Shown: in pieces, positions 30,650-43,019 of the stretch
Layout: each line of letters begins with the position of its first letter
How positions within the stretch are numbered: position 1 is the first letter of the stretch
From: Gnetum montanum
Lineage: Eukaryota; Streptophyta; Gnetopsida; Gnetales; Gnetaceae
DNA: 64,000 bases
Direction: 5' to 3'
Assembly: GCA_015680685.1 (NCBI GenBank)
Contig: MNCI01015910.1
Location: 408,875 to 472,874, forward strand
Position numbers and translations under genes: made by a program
The notes under the pieces: generated by a model
Databases searched by the model: none
Told to the model about the DNA's origin: nothing
The model's input: only the letters and a program-made list of their open reading frames with translations

Positions 30650-33565
30650 CATTACAAAAATGATGGTGTTTAGGACACAAAATTGAACACCATGACATGA
30701 CTCTTCAATATTGGACAGCAAGTTCCTTGATGGTGTGAAGTTTGGTGGAGAAGATTAGATAGTCCTAAGTAGTGGTGGCTCTTGAGATTTTGAAGGACCT
30801 CACTGGCTTCATACACGTGCAATGGTCAAGGTAGCTATGGTTTTCCTGCTACTACTGCAACTTCTAGCTAGAGGCAGAAAGCATCTAGTAGTACTTTCAT
30901 TTTTCCCTCCTTATTTTTGGGATCATGCACTGTTCATGTAGCTTCACCAATGTGGATCAAAATGAGCACATCCCAAGGACATGGGATTACTGAAAATAGC
31001 TCCTTTGTGTTGATAAACTAGATAAAAAATTGTTTGCATTCAATGTTGAACACTCTAACTATGTCCTTTAGCTCCTAGTAATCATTTATTTGTTTGGCTA
31101 AGTTCTTAGTAGTTGATCGTTGATCTATGAAAGCATGTTTTGAGAACTTTGAGTTTAGCATTTGTAGTCTCAAGCTTCTACTTGGTGTCTTTATGGTGCT
31201 TAAACTCTACCTCATATAACAAATATGAGCTAGCCACTTGTTTCTCCAACTCTAACCACAGCTGTCCAGTAGTCAACATAGCCAAGTTCGCATATTGGAG
31301 ATTGGTCAACTCCATGTACAATCATTTATTTTATTTGCAACTCCTTTAGGTAGATCTTTACTTTATTTTAGGCATCAATCCCATCAATGATGGGTTACCA
31401 AACCTCTCTTCCTTGTTGGAGTTACTAGAGGGCTTCATTTATTTTCACCTTTTCCATTTGGATGTGTTTCTCATTGACTTCCTTCTGTAGGCTAACCAGG
31501 TCTTTGTAGTGATTCTTTACTTTTTCAAACTTGAGGGCTTCATTCTTCCAGCCAACAATCTCGATGGTAGACTTATGGCACAAGGCACAAATTTCCTCCA
31601 TTGATAGATTTCAATTCTTTACTACCAATCTCCTTAATTTAGTGTTTGCCCTAGCAAGTTGCTCCTACTGTTGATGAATAAGTTCTTGCATTTGTTCCTT
31701 CTAGGCATCAATATTGCCCAAGCGATGATTCTATGTGGTTAGAGTTTCATTCTCTTGACGCATCTGAGCCAAGTCCTTCTGAATTAAATACATTTTTGCT
31801 TCAGCTGTGGATTGGTTGAAGATGGCTGTTATTGCCTCCTACTTAGCCTTTGTGAATCATTCTTGAAGCTATTGAAAATTTTCATCTCTAGTTATTGTCA
31901 AGCTAAGGAGTGTAGGATCAGCAAGGTGGGCACATAATTCAGCAACCTCCATGGCCAAGCATTGATTTTGTTCTTAAGCCATTTTGAGTTGCCCCTCCAA
32001 AATGATGCACTTCCTCCTTGTGTCCAGTAGCTTAGATTGGGTTGTGGAGATGTTTTTTGGAAAATTGAAGATGTCTAGAATTGGTTGCCTAGTCCCCACC
32101 ATTTGATCCAACAATTCTTCATGCTGGGCTACATTCAAATTCCCATTGACTATGCCTGTGAACGTTTGCACATCTCAAAGTGCAGATACATCTAGTATAG
32201 ATGCCATGGGGGCATTTAATGCTTTTATGACATGATTAGCCACTACTTCAATCATTGTTTCTTGCCCTTGGTGCTGCATCACTAGGACAATTACCCCTTC
32301 ACCTTCCTCCAAATGCACCAAGAAAGTGACGGAATTCCCAGAGATTTTTGGAAATTTGACCTCGCAGGAAATTTTGTTTGTTGGGCAGAAAAAATTGGTC
32401 CACCCCTCTCCATCTAGTTGACTATTTGAGCCACCTCGTTAAGGTGACTCATTTTTGGTCAATATACAGATGGATCTACACCACTTGCCCTTGCATGTTG
32501 CTCTTGCTCGCTTAAGAGCTACTCTTGGATTTTGTATGGGTGCTCAATGGTTGCATAGGCCTTCGGTGTTGTTTCTTGAGTAGGTGGTGGTGGCGGCTGC
32601 TCCTCTTCTTGAGTTGTCATTGGCATCTTTTCCTTCATAATTTTAGACCATGAGGCTAAAGGAGCATGCCAGATTGTATCATTGGAGTAGTGAATGATTG
32701 TTGTCCTTTTGCAGAGTTTTTAGATAAGGCATAGAAAGGGTAGAGCTTTCCTTCCACATTCATTTTATTTGAAATGCTTCTCAATCTCTATGTAGATCAA
32801 TTATGGAAGGTTGATGGAACATGTTTTACTTTGAGTGGCACATGCTTGGGTAGAGAAGGCGATCACCTTGCTTGGCCTCACCGTTGGATTGAGGTGATAG
32901 GCCATAATTTTGAAATAGATTCTCTTCGCCGATGTGAGTGAACCATACTCCTTACGATCAACCCCATAGCACTGTTGAGTCAACTTCTTCTTAGCCTTAG
33001 GATCACCCTTTTTTGATAGCTTCACCAACTATGTCCTGGTGTTAAGCAATCCCAATGCCTATGTGATAACTTCGACCAAGTAGGACACTTGAATGTCCTT
33101 GATCTTGACAGTTGACCTTGGGCTTCAATTGCTCCAAAAGAGATATGTCTCTCCCATGTACCACTTCCCACTAGATGTGATGATTGGCCACATGGGAGAG
33201 ATTTGCATTTGTGCTTTAACTTCCACTGGAGCTTTCTCTAGGAATGGCCCAAAGTTCATTTCTTGAAGAACTGATCGTTGAATCTCTCGGGACTTGATAA
33301 TGTCAAGGCAAGCTTGAGTTAAAGTGACTTCAAGCCTTAGTATGGGTCCAGGCACTATTCCTCACTGTGATTATTCTATGGGCACTTCTTCTTTTGGAAT
33401 CTATTGGATAGATTCCACTTTGGACTCCTTATGAAGAGATCATGTTGCATGGGTTGCATTCGACGGTTTTTGGACTTGTTCTTGTTAGCCCCTTCTAGCT
33501 CTAGGTCATTTCTTCCTTAGTTAAGAAGGTTCTCCTTCCTATGAGCACTTCGGTCTTAGTGCCAT
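30650..33565 (-). pseudogene. ORF3, broken (element C)
   Basis: It starts MALRPKCS at 33565, directly after the 3' splice site TGATTACAG. Kept motifs are EMNFGPFLEKA and SGKWYMGETYLF (open frame 33355-33125), LPFLCLI.KLCK, VMQHQGQE and a long Gln/Lys/Glu-rich helical part down to about 31.0 kb. Open pieces 32801-33028 and 31974-32171 belong to it in shifted frames. Its length of about 2.9 kb is the longest of the four copies. Confidence 0.6.
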
Positions 33566-33998
33566 CTGTAATCACAATAAGACCATGGGTTAGCAATTGT
33601 TGCGTAACATGAAGCAATTGGGATGCCTTTATCTCTTTAGGATAGTTACACTTGGCTAAGTTGTGATTATGGCTAATTTAATTACTCCAATCATTAGTTT
33701 ATTCATCTTGGAGATTGTTGGAAGGGTTAACTTACAAAAAAAATTAATGTTTGTATATTATTAAGGTTATTGACCCTTTGGGGAAGTTAGAAAAATTTTC
33801 AAAAAATTTCATCAGAAACCTTAAGGTTTGTGGCCCCCATGATAAAGAGCTTACCTCTAGTAGCTACAGGGTCAAAAAATGGAGTGATTTGGACAAACAG
33901 TTGGGAAGTTATGGGCTTTGGAAGGTTTTGGGCTTTGAAAAATTGCAAAAACTTCCCATGTGTTATGAGGAAAATGTCAACAATTCCTAAGTGCACAG
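33566..33998 (-). other. leader exon and intron before ORF3 (element C)
   Basis: After the internal TATA box the leader shares long text with element D (TAGCTACTAGAGGTA and TGGGGGCCACAAA). The donor is CTAGAG|GTAAGC with GT at 33854-33853. The 3' splice site is TGATTACAG, ending at 33566. The predicted intron is about 290 bases. Confidence 0.55.
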
Positions 33999-34000
33999 TG

Positions 34001-34105
34001 GTATATATAGTATATTTGCGATGTGTCGATGAGGCCTTATCGATGGGGCCTAGTCGATGCAGTCTGTTGCGTCGATGAGGCCTCGTCAATGCAACTATTG
34101 ATCAC
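34001..34105 (-). promoter_or_regulatory. internal U3-like block with TATA box (element C)
   Basis: The minus strand reads GACGAGGCCTCATCGACGC, then further GGCCCCATCGATAAGGCC and GGCCTCATCGACAC words, then TATA-like CTATATATAC at 34010-34001. The same words in the same tandem style make up U3 of the LTRs of this element, also followed by a TATA box. It lies about 440 bases upstream of the ORF3 ATG. Confidence 0.65.
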
Positions 34106-34109
34106 CGTT

Positions 34110-35715
34110 GACTTTGGTCAAACTTGTAAAATGCAAAGAATTTTTGAATGAAATTGGGATCAAATGAAAGCTCAAAAGGCCAAGAATAGTATGAAAACAT
34201 GAGAAAAGGATGTTGAAGCTCATAAATTTGGGAAAAAATGGAGAAAAATTGATTCGAGGGATGAATGAAATAAAAGGTTAAGGAGCACTTAGTAGAATAC
34301 ATAATGGAATATGTGAAAGATAGGATTGTAGCAATGTCTAAGGTAAGGAATTGAACTAACTAAACCAAGAGCTATGCAAGTGGGTCCTCCCCATAGTAGG
34401 CTCATGCCCTTGTTACCCTTGCATAGCCTCAACTAAGGAGTCTGTGGGCCCCACAATTGATTTAATGATCATGAAAAGTGAAGGAACAACAAAAAAGAAT
34501 CTATCTAAGAATTCCAACACATCAGACAAAGACATAGAGCATAACATAGAACCTGGTAGTGAGGTGAGCTATGGTAACATGGATGGATGATGGAGAAGGT
34601 GGAATGGAATTCCAAATTGAGGTCATAAGAAGTTCCTTATGGAATTTGTGTTTAAAATGACCTAAGAAGATCCATCCTTAGTCTAGACCAAAACCATCCA
34701 CTTTTAGTGACTTTGCATTGCTACCCTAAGACCGATCCACCCACACGAGACATGAGAGTGCATCCACAAAACAACCATGGTTCCATAAAGAGAAGAAAAG
34801 AGAGAAGTAGGAAGTGAGAGAGGGCTTTAGTTAGAAGAGACTATTAGGAATAAGTGCATGTCTTTCAAGTCCCATAACCGATGCTTGTAGCCCATTTATT
34901 TATCTAAGAGATGTGCTTTAAATTTTCATCGTGTTTTTTTTTTTGAATTTTTTGATTGGAACCACACCATGCAAAGACTTATTCATTTATTGTGTCTAAG
35001 GGGTGTGCTTTGAATTCCCATTTTTTTTTTTGAATTTTTGAATGGGAACCACACCATGCAAAGACTTTATTTGACTTCCAATTAGTGGTTGGAATGGAAT
35101 GGTAAGAAGTTTGTGAAAAACACTCAAGCATTCAAGCAAGTAGAAGAGTACAAAGAGTGTTAAAGTCACACCCTTTACAAACCTCTTGAATCCTTCTTAA
35201 TTTCAGAACTACCAAGGTTACTGATTGATTAAAAGTTTCTTTAATGGAAAGGAACTCAAATTCCTAGAACAAGGAAAATCATAGAGTTGATTGGATGGGT
35301 AGATGACATGGACTCACTACCTGTTCTATGAAAAATAAACCATGTCATAGTCATCAAACGTTAGAATTCAAAAATAGAAACTAGATAATGACAATTACAA
35401 TAGTAAGCACAAACCATCATTAGTAAACAGTAACAACGACATAGTGTCTTGTGGCAATAAAGCACTTTTATTAGCAAAAATGATGAAAAGTCACACTCAA
35501 ACAAAACAAGAAAAAATAAAAATAAATAAATAAAATAAATAAAATATACAAGAAAGTGTAAAATAATCAAGAAAGGTTCAAAGGTACTAATGGTGGTGTA
35601 AAATTATAAAAATCTAAAAATCAAAAATTTGTAAAATAAATAATTTGTAAAAACCAAAAATGTGAAAAACAAAAAGTAGAAGAACTGAGAAGCCATATGG
35701 ATCATTAGCACATAT
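34110..35715 (-). other. conserved non-coding spacer (element C)
   Basis: No coding frame. It matches the spacers of A and D in order (ACTTCCTACTTCTCT, AAGTCACTAAAAGTGG, GGGCCCACAGACTCCTTAG), ending in an A/T-rich part next to pol. Confidence 0.6.
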
Positions 35716-35716
35716 G

Positions 35717-35740
35717 GCCATCTCCCCCATGACTAAGTTG
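35717..35740 (-). promoter_or_regulatory. post-pol polypurine-tract-like motif (element C)
   Basis: The minus strand reads ACTTAGTCATGGGGGAGATG at the end of the integrase frame, as in element A. Confidence 0.5.
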
Positions 35741-36990
35741 GAAGGAGGAGATTCAAAAAATGGAATGTGGTTGTCCATCCATCGAGGTGGTAATTGCACT
35801 AGCCTGTCTTAGCTCTAGGAAAAGTTTTACTTGTTGAATGTTGACCAACTGCTTTTTGTTTGGGCTTTTAGGCTTGTATATCAACATGGCCCTAGAGGAA
35901 AAAGTTTGATCAATTATATAAGGTCCCTCCTACAATGTTTGGAATTTTTCCTTCTGAGGTACATGTGTGAGGTTCCAATAGAGGACCTTATCTCTTGGTT
36001 GAAGTTTTACCTTTCGTATTCTTGGGTCATGACATTGCTTGTTGAATGCCTTGTGCACCTCATTCAAAGATAGGGCCTCTAATTTGTTTTCATATAGCAT
36101 ATTTAGGTTGATTAATCTTTCTTCCTTTGCTAGAATTAGGTCAAGATTTAGATCACAGGCTATTGAGAGTGTATGGAGCTCAGACTGGATTGGGAGTGTT
36201 GGAATTTTTTCGTACACTAACTCATAGGGAGAGTAGCTAATAGGGAGTTTCCAGATTGAATGGTAGGCCCAAAGGACATCATTAAGTTTGGTGCTCCAAT
36301 CTTTCCTATATTTACTTATGGTTCTTGGTAAGATCTTTGTGATCTCCTAGTTAGTTACCTTTGCTTGACCATTGGCTTGGGGGATGATAGTGTGTTGTTA
36401 ATTTATGTTCAACCCCTAAGCGTTGCATTAACTTTTTAAAAGTGGCACTTATGAAATGAGTTTCATTGTCAGAAATTAGTGTATGTGGGACCCCAAACTT
36501 GTTTACAACATTTTGTTATATAAATCTAGTAGCAGTGGATGATGTACAATTAGTAACAATTGATACTTTTGCTCATTTGATGCAATAGTTGACTACTATG
36601 ATAATATACGCCTTTCTATTAGACATGGGTGTGATGGGACCCATGAAGTCAACACCCCATATGTCAAATGGCTCTAGTGGTTGAATCCACTATTGAGGGC
36701 CTTCCATGTGAGCAGTCATCTCCCCATCTCATTGACAACATTCACAAGATTGGACAAACTGGTGGGTGTCCCTAAAGATTGTAGGCTAATAGTATCCTAC
36801 CATCAGGATTTTTATGACCATGTGTCTCCTAGCATAGTGGCTTCCACAAGGCTCTTCATCAGCATCTTGGAGAACATGTAGTTGATCTTTGTTAGGGACA
36901 GACCAACGAATCAAGGCATCGATGCACACCTTGTAAATGTGTCCATTTATTTCCATGAAATATTTGGCCCGATGAAGAAATTGTTGCTTC
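35741..36990 (-). pseudogene. integrase relic (element C)
   Basis: It reads GYYWPTIFRDTHQFVQSCECC (zinc finger part), then WGVDFMGPITPMSN and LISDNETHF, so both core Asp residues are kept, then YHPPSQW where the frame breaks before the catalytic Glu. The C-terminal part continues to the post-pol motif (open frame 36217-35930). Confidence 0.8.
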
Positions 36991-37700
36991 TATCTAAAGT
37001 CAAGATCTTGTGGCATCTCTTGAGTGAGAAGATAGGTGAGGATGCCATTATACCACATTGTTTCTATAGGTTTTTGGTCATTTACTACTCTTGTAAAGAG
37101 GATTTCATCTAGAAATTGATTAGAAAGCAGGATCTCCTTCTTTTTATTATCCCATCTTAAGTGAGAGAGGTGGTCAGCAACCACATTCTCAGTTCCTTTT
37201 TGATCTACCATTGTGAGATCAAATTCTTGCAAGATCACGAGCCACCATATGATACAAGGGCTCACTATTGGCTTGTTCATGAGGAAGAAGATTGCATTAT
37301 CATCCATGTGCACAAATATTTTCTAGTCAAGAACATAGTGCCTAAACTTTTTCAAAGTGTACATCACTGCCATTAATTCTTTCTATGTGGTGGTGTAATT
37401 TAGCTGTGCTTCCATAATGCTTTGGCTTGCATAGTGGATGTAGTATGAGTGTTTCTTATCATCCATCTACATGAGCACTACTCCCAAGGTGTAGTTAGAT
37501 GCATCTATCATGATGTGAAGGGTTTTGACCAATCTAGTGCTCATAGGATTGGTGTTTCTATGAGTTTCTCTTTTAACGATTGGAATGCATGTTCACATTC
37601 CTTGGTCTAGATGAAAGGTGCATCTTTCTTTGTAAGCTCTACCAACGGTTTCGCGATCTTAGAAAAATTCTCTATGAATCACTAGTAGTAGCTAGTGTGT
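36991..37700 (-). pseudogene. RNase H relic (element C)
   Basis: Open frame 37313-36990 reads FLMNKPIVSP, LQEFDLTMVDQKGTENVVAD and HLSHLRWDN. Upstream, in broken frame, are LNYTTT.KELMAV and FRHYVLD, the usual RNase H body. Confidence 0.8.
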
Positions 37701-38728
37701 CCAAGGAATGAACAAACATATTTAACTATTTTTGGTTGGTAGGTTATTCCTTGAATGACCCTTATTTTTTCTAGGTCTATCTTAATCCCTTTTTGCAAAA
37801 TTTGGTGCCCTAGTACAATGCCTTCTTGGACCATGATATGGCTCTTTTGCTAGTTGAGCTGTAGGTTTATTTCAACACATCTCTTTAATACTTGCTCAAG
37901 GAGGTTCAAGGCTTACTCAAACATAGCTCCATAGGTGGAGAAGTCATTCATGAAGACTTTTACACCACTACCAATTTGCTATTGGAAGATACTAAGGATT
38001 AGGTATTGAAATGTTGCAGGGGCATTACATAGACTGAATGACATCTTATAATATGCAAAACTCACCTAGGGACTTGTGAATGTTATCTTGGCCTAATCTT
38101 CTAGCATAATTTGGATTTCGTTATAGCCACTATAACCATCCAAGAAGCTATAATAACAATGCCTAGATATGGTGTCCAACACTTGATCCACCAATGGTAA
38201 TGGAAAATGATCTTTAAATGTTGCCATATTCAACAACTTGAAGTCGATGTAGACCTACCACTTACCACCTTTCTTTGGTACAATTACGAGTGGGCTAACC
38301 CACTCACTATCCACGATGGAACAAATGTACCTAGCCTTGAGGAGTTGTTCAATTTTCTCTTTGACAATTTGCTTCAATTTGGGGTTCAGCTACCTCTGGA
38401 GCTTCTTTCTGGGCTTCATGGCCTAGTTGGTGTAAATGTAATCCTAGCATATCCTTGGATTGATTCTTGTTAGCTCAGGCTATGACCAAGCAAAGGCTGT
38501 TGGCCATTTATTAGCCACCTTTAATAACTTTTCTTTTTGTTTAGGAGCAAGTTTGGCATTAATTCTGATTAGCTTACCATTATTTAAAAAAGTATATTCC
38601 ATGTTGGCTAGTAAAGTTTTTAGCTCTAGAGGCTCCTGTTTGAAGTTATTAGGAATTTCCAACTCTTCCCAATAGGTATCATCATCTTCATCAGAGAGTT
38701 GGGGATGAACTTGTTCAAGTTTATCCAT
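37701..38728 (-). pseudogene. reverse transcriptase relic (element C)
   Basis: Open frame 38728-38480 is the connector (EIPNNFKQEPLELKTL). RT follows with DSEWVSPLVIVPKKGGKW, FKDHFPLPLVDQVLD, YYSFLDGYSGYNEIQ and the active box FMND near 37953-37942, where the second Asp of the pair FMDD became Asn. Stops are frequent. Confidence 0.85.
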
Positions 38729-39400
38729 GCCTTTAACATAAGCACATGTTAGGCTCTCAATTGGTTCTATGCATAATATGTTGCTATTTGAGTTAGCTAT
38801 TAGCCACTGGGTGCCCTCATGTTTTGTGGTTGCTGCATATAGACACCTTTGAATATTGATTTCTTGTGCACACTGATTACATGCTTTAATGTATGTACTA
38901 TTGATGGACTAAATCTTTTGCACACAATTGCACTCGTTATTACTGTACGTGATGCATGGAATACACTTCTTCTCTATTTTGCCCAATTTATTTTCTTTGG
39001 ATATTTCTGGAGATAGGCCCTTATGCCCATATGTGCATTGACCGTGCTTAACCAAACTTTTCCCATAATTATGGGGAAGTCACTTTTGTAGTTTTCAACC
39101 TTGATCATCAGAAAATCAATAGGATAGGACCACCCACAAACTATGGCTACAATGTCCTCTACTAATCCATGAGGAATAGTAATTGACTGATGTACGAATT
39201 CTAGATGGATGTTGCTCTTCTTGAAAGGTGGTAGGTTCTAGGCTTTGTACATGTCATGGGAGATGAGATTAACTCCAGAACTAGAGTCAAGAAGAGCCTT
39301 ACATGGCTCATATCCAATGATTTGTAGGTAAATGAGTGGACTTCTTGGGTTAGATCTTTTCATAGGAAGATTTCGAACCTTGATCCAGTTGAAAACAGGA
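38729..39400 (-). pseudogene. aspartic protease relic (element C)
   Basis: LLDSSSGVNLISHDMYKA lies near 39300-39245, with the glycine of Asp-Ser-Gly changed to Ser. SDFPIIMGK.WLSTVNA follows near 39070-39040. Confidence 0.75.
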
Positions 39401-41880
39401 TGAGTTATCATCATAGTATGAATCTAAGGTAGTAGTTTGTTTGAAGGACACTTGAAGGTATTTGATGTAGAGGATGAGGATATTGAAGATGTAGGATGAC
39501 TAGCCATACTAGGTTGTGAGGGATAGAGAGGACTTCTGGGTCAGAAGAAGGGTCTTTTTCTAGATTGATTATCCAAACCACTAGGCTGAAAAGCTGATTG
39601 TGAATGTAAAACCCTCATAGCATTTTATTATTACAGCTGTGAAGGAATCTCACCCTGCATGGATGGAGCAAGAGGTAACTAGATTGAAGGTGGAGGTGTG
39701 TGTGTAGATGGATGTAGAGGATGGTATGGATATGGGTTTTCCCCTTGAGTAGATGGTGAATGTGTTTAGTGGTACTCTAGAGGGTAATAGTGATGCTAAA
39801 ATGAGGTAAGACTTGCTGAACTTCTTGGAGAGACAGGCTACTAAACATAGTACCTGTATGGATCTAGTTGCCTATAAGGATACTAATGCCTTGGCAGCAG
39901 CATCTCCCATAATTGTGGTTGGTGCCACTATTGGTATTATTCATATGGTTATGGTGGAGCTCCACTTGGGTAGTAAGCTTATTGTTGTTGGTGGAATTAC
40001 CTTGGATTACCTTGAGGATAAGGCAATTGTCTGGGTGCTTGCCTACATGCTAGTTGAGGATTTAATGCATACACCCCAGACTCTTGTAAGTATGACACCA
40101 TAGGACAACAACCCTTTGGATGCTTGTATTGACAAATGTCATAGTCAACATTGTCCTTAGAGTTTTTCTCCACAACTTCCTCTACAACATCAGCATTGCC
40201 CTTACCTCTTTGGTAGGCATGTTTAGCTTCTTTTCGTCTCCTATGGTTATGATCACTATTTTTCTCTTTAGATTCTTTAGTAATCTTCATAGTAGTTTGA
40301 AAATTTTTATCCAAAGAGTCCCATAATTTATCAACCTTTGCATAAATATTAGAAATAGATATTTGGATGGGCAAGGTTTTCTTGTTCACCACTTTATCAA
40401 GTGGTGACTCCTCGTCACAAAATTAGACCTCCCATTTTTTAATGGAAGGATCCCTATTATATTCTTCTGTACTTTCTCCTTTTCATAGCTCATCTTTTTC
40501 TTTTGCTACTTTCTCAATTAACCTTTGGATCTAATGAGCTCTCACTTTAGAGAATTTTCCTTGGGCATACACCCTAAGGGTTCTTTTAGTTTCTACTTTG
40601 AGCCCATCTATGATGTGGTGAAGTTGTTCCCTTTAAGAATAACCATGGCTAGGGCATCAGTGTAAGAGTGAATAGTATCTATCCATAGTAGCATCTAAGG
40701 GTTCATGTGTTCCTTATTTCCATTTTTGGATTTGCCTTCTTAGATTAGACACTCTAGAGCATGTCTTATATTTTTCATTAAATAGCTCTAACATGGTACT
40801 CCATTGGCGAATGGATTTTGGTTTCAATGACCGGTACTAACTTTTAGCTTCCTTGATGAGTGTCCTAGGGAAAAGCTTGAGTTTCTACTACTCATTTTCT
40901 ATATTCTATAAGGCACAGGAATCATGGAAAGCATGTAAATGTGTCTGTGGATTAGAGTTGTATCCCCCCTCAAATCTTGGGATATTATTCATGTCTAAGC
41001 ACTTGATTTGGATATATTTCATATGCCTGGTTGGAATTCTAACTACCTTTGCAATGTTGAGCATACTTCAAGTTGCCAACAAAGGTTCATCATCATCATT
41101 GCATCAATGACACTGATGATGATTTTGGCCACCCCTTTAGTCTTGATGGCTTTCACAATCATTGTTGTCTCATTGATCACCTTCATCACAATTATTTTGA
41201 TGGTAGCTTCTATGAGAACTAGCAGATGAAGAGGAATTTTTAGAATAAGATAAAGAGGATGGAGGAGAAGGTGGACCACCATCGCCACTATAGTGTCTAC
41301 CACTACTTTTTTGCTCATTACGATCTCCATCCTTAGATCTCTTGCTATTTTGATGTTTTTCCAAGTCCCTACCTTGACTATCATTATTTCTTGAACCTAG
41401 TTTATGAATGGTTGACCACAAATTTATGGTTACATTCTTGTTATCAACAACAGGGTGTGAAGAATCTTCATGTTAAGAATCTTCATAGGGAGGATCCTCA
41501 TTATCCTCTCGATCTAGTAGGAACAAGGGATTAGTGAAATGTTTCTCCTTCATAGCCTGATGGAGCTTCTCCTAATGTTGATTGCACTTGCATTGTGTTT
41601 TAGTGGGATGGTAGTCCCAAGTGTCAAAACCATCCACAACATATTCCTCATGAAGATCTGCGATCCCCAACTTCTTGAGAGTTTGAAGCAGCATCTCGAG
41701 CATAGATTGATCAGGGGGCAAGACAATATTTCCTTCCATATCATGCCATCACAACTATTCATATTGGTGTAGGATGAAGGTGAAGTCTAGTGCATACTCA
41801 TTTAAATGAGTATATACCACTTTGCACTCTTGTGGGACTGGAAGTTTGACATCTTCATGCTTGTGAGAAGAAGAAGACAT
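39401..41880 (-). pseudogene. gag with zinc knuckle, broken (element C)
   Basis: The start is MSSSSHKHEDVKLPVPQE at 41880, matched by MSFSHRHDES in element D. After a charged and Ser-rich part (open frame 41421-41170) the Gag core follows: NNIPRFEGGYN, HLHAFHDSCAL, LFPRTLIKEAKS, EPLDATMDRYYSLL and LHHIIDGL. The knuckle at 40143-40105 reads YDICQYKHPKGCC, so its first Cys is lost. A Pro-rich linker follows. Stops are spread throughout. Confidence 0.8.
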
Positions 41881-42016
41881 TTTGCAAAACAAAACAAAAT
41901 TATTAGTGTGCTATTATACTTCTATGTATAGCAGGAATGATATTGACCTTGAGGTTCATACAATGATATTAATGGTATTCACTAAACCTAAATAGCTTAA
42001 GTTTCAACAAATTAGA

Positions 42017-42035
42017 TCCTCAGCAACAGTGCTAA
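42017..42035 (-). promoter_or_regulatory. primer binding site (element C)
   Basis: The minus strand reads TTAGCACTGTTGCTGAGGA directly after the LTR. Compared with the Athila/Tat-type PBS TTGGCGCCGTTGCCGGGGA, all five differences are G-to-A or C-to-T. The tRNA is probably Asp-type; that is from memory of the family. Confidence 0.75.
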
Positions 42036-42893
42036 TGATGAGTGACAAGGTACCCCTACACCCAACCATATGAATCACAAAGTGTTCATGCTTGATTTGG
42101 TTAAATTCCATGGACTTTGTAGTTTCCAGTGCACTAGTCTTCTAGGATGTGAATCTTGTCTCAAGGTGAATTGTTGTCTTCCCAATTACACTTGTCACAT
42201 ATGCTAGTATGGTTAAGTGTAATTGAGGCATCCAATTTTTATCATTTTGTATTTTATGGTTTTGATATTTAAAGAGAGAAAAAGTAATTTGATTAACTAA
42301 TTTAATTTAACTAATTAACTAATATCTAACTAGTCCTAACATAATCATCTAGTCCAACTTTCCATACATGTCTTGAACCCATGTATCCACTACTGGCATA
42401 CCAAGCACTATGCTATTGGGTGTACCAAGCAATAATGCTGCTAGGATTACCAAGTGAATACATGTTACACTTGAAGTGGTCATACTTATGTATTTAATCT
42501 ATCTAGCTTAACTAGCTTAATTATCTTAATTAGCTTAATTACTGGAAAACATCGAATAATTAATTGAAAGCATTAAATGCAGAAATGAAATATTTAATCT
42601 ATCCAGAATTCTGCAAGGTTTATCAGAAAGCTCATCTTTATTGCCATACAAATTATTGTGCTTAGGTACAACAATGCTCAAATAAAGATTTGTACACTCA
42701 ATGACTCTTGCTGTGGGAACTTGGGAGAAAAATTCTAACTTTCAAATGAGCAAACTGCAAGAGCTTCGCTACCTCTAAAAACTCTATTGCCATAAATGTG
42801 GCTAGTGGATGTGTATTTATAGCCAAATATAGATACTATGTCGACAGGGCCTCGTTGACACATCATCATAGCCAACAAAATTACGACTCATTA
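42036..42893 (-). repeat. 5' LTR of element C
   Basis: Colinear with 29605-30507. The terminal dinucleotide at its 5' end has mutated (TAATGAG instead of TGATGAG). U3 is partly shortened: some of the AGGCCTC words present in the other LTR are missing. Confidence 0.9.
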
Positions 42894-42898
42894 ATAGA

Positions 42899-43019
42899 CA
42901 TACTAATGCTTAATAAGCCTAGTAGTGAATCACTTGGTACACCCAGCAGTTGAACACTTTGTAATCCAACATTATTTGTACATGCTAAGATGTGTATAGT
43001 AAATAAGAAATTCATACTT
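42899..43019 (+). repeat. LTR fragment split by element C, right part
   Basis: It continues the LTR interrupted at 29604 with CTAGTAGTGAATCACTTGG and GTAATCC words, then ends near 43019 where another LTR begins. Confidence 0.6.

Larger units (their letters stand above)
29605..42893 (-). mobile_element. Element C: full-length-structure Athila/Tat-like retrotransposon
   Basis: The LTRs (29605-30507 and 42036-42893) are flanked by a 5-base TSD, ATAGA. On the minus strand: PBS, gag (from 41880), protease, RT, RNase H, integrase, conserved spacer, internal U3-like/TATA block (34105-34001), donor (33855), 3' splice site plus ORF3 (from 33565), polypurine tract, LTR. At 13.3 kb it is the one copy showing the complete plan. 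The LTR pair differs at roughly one base in eight over the first third by eye, mostly transitions, so the insertion is old. Many stops and the FMND change in RT show it is dead. Confidence 0.92.
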
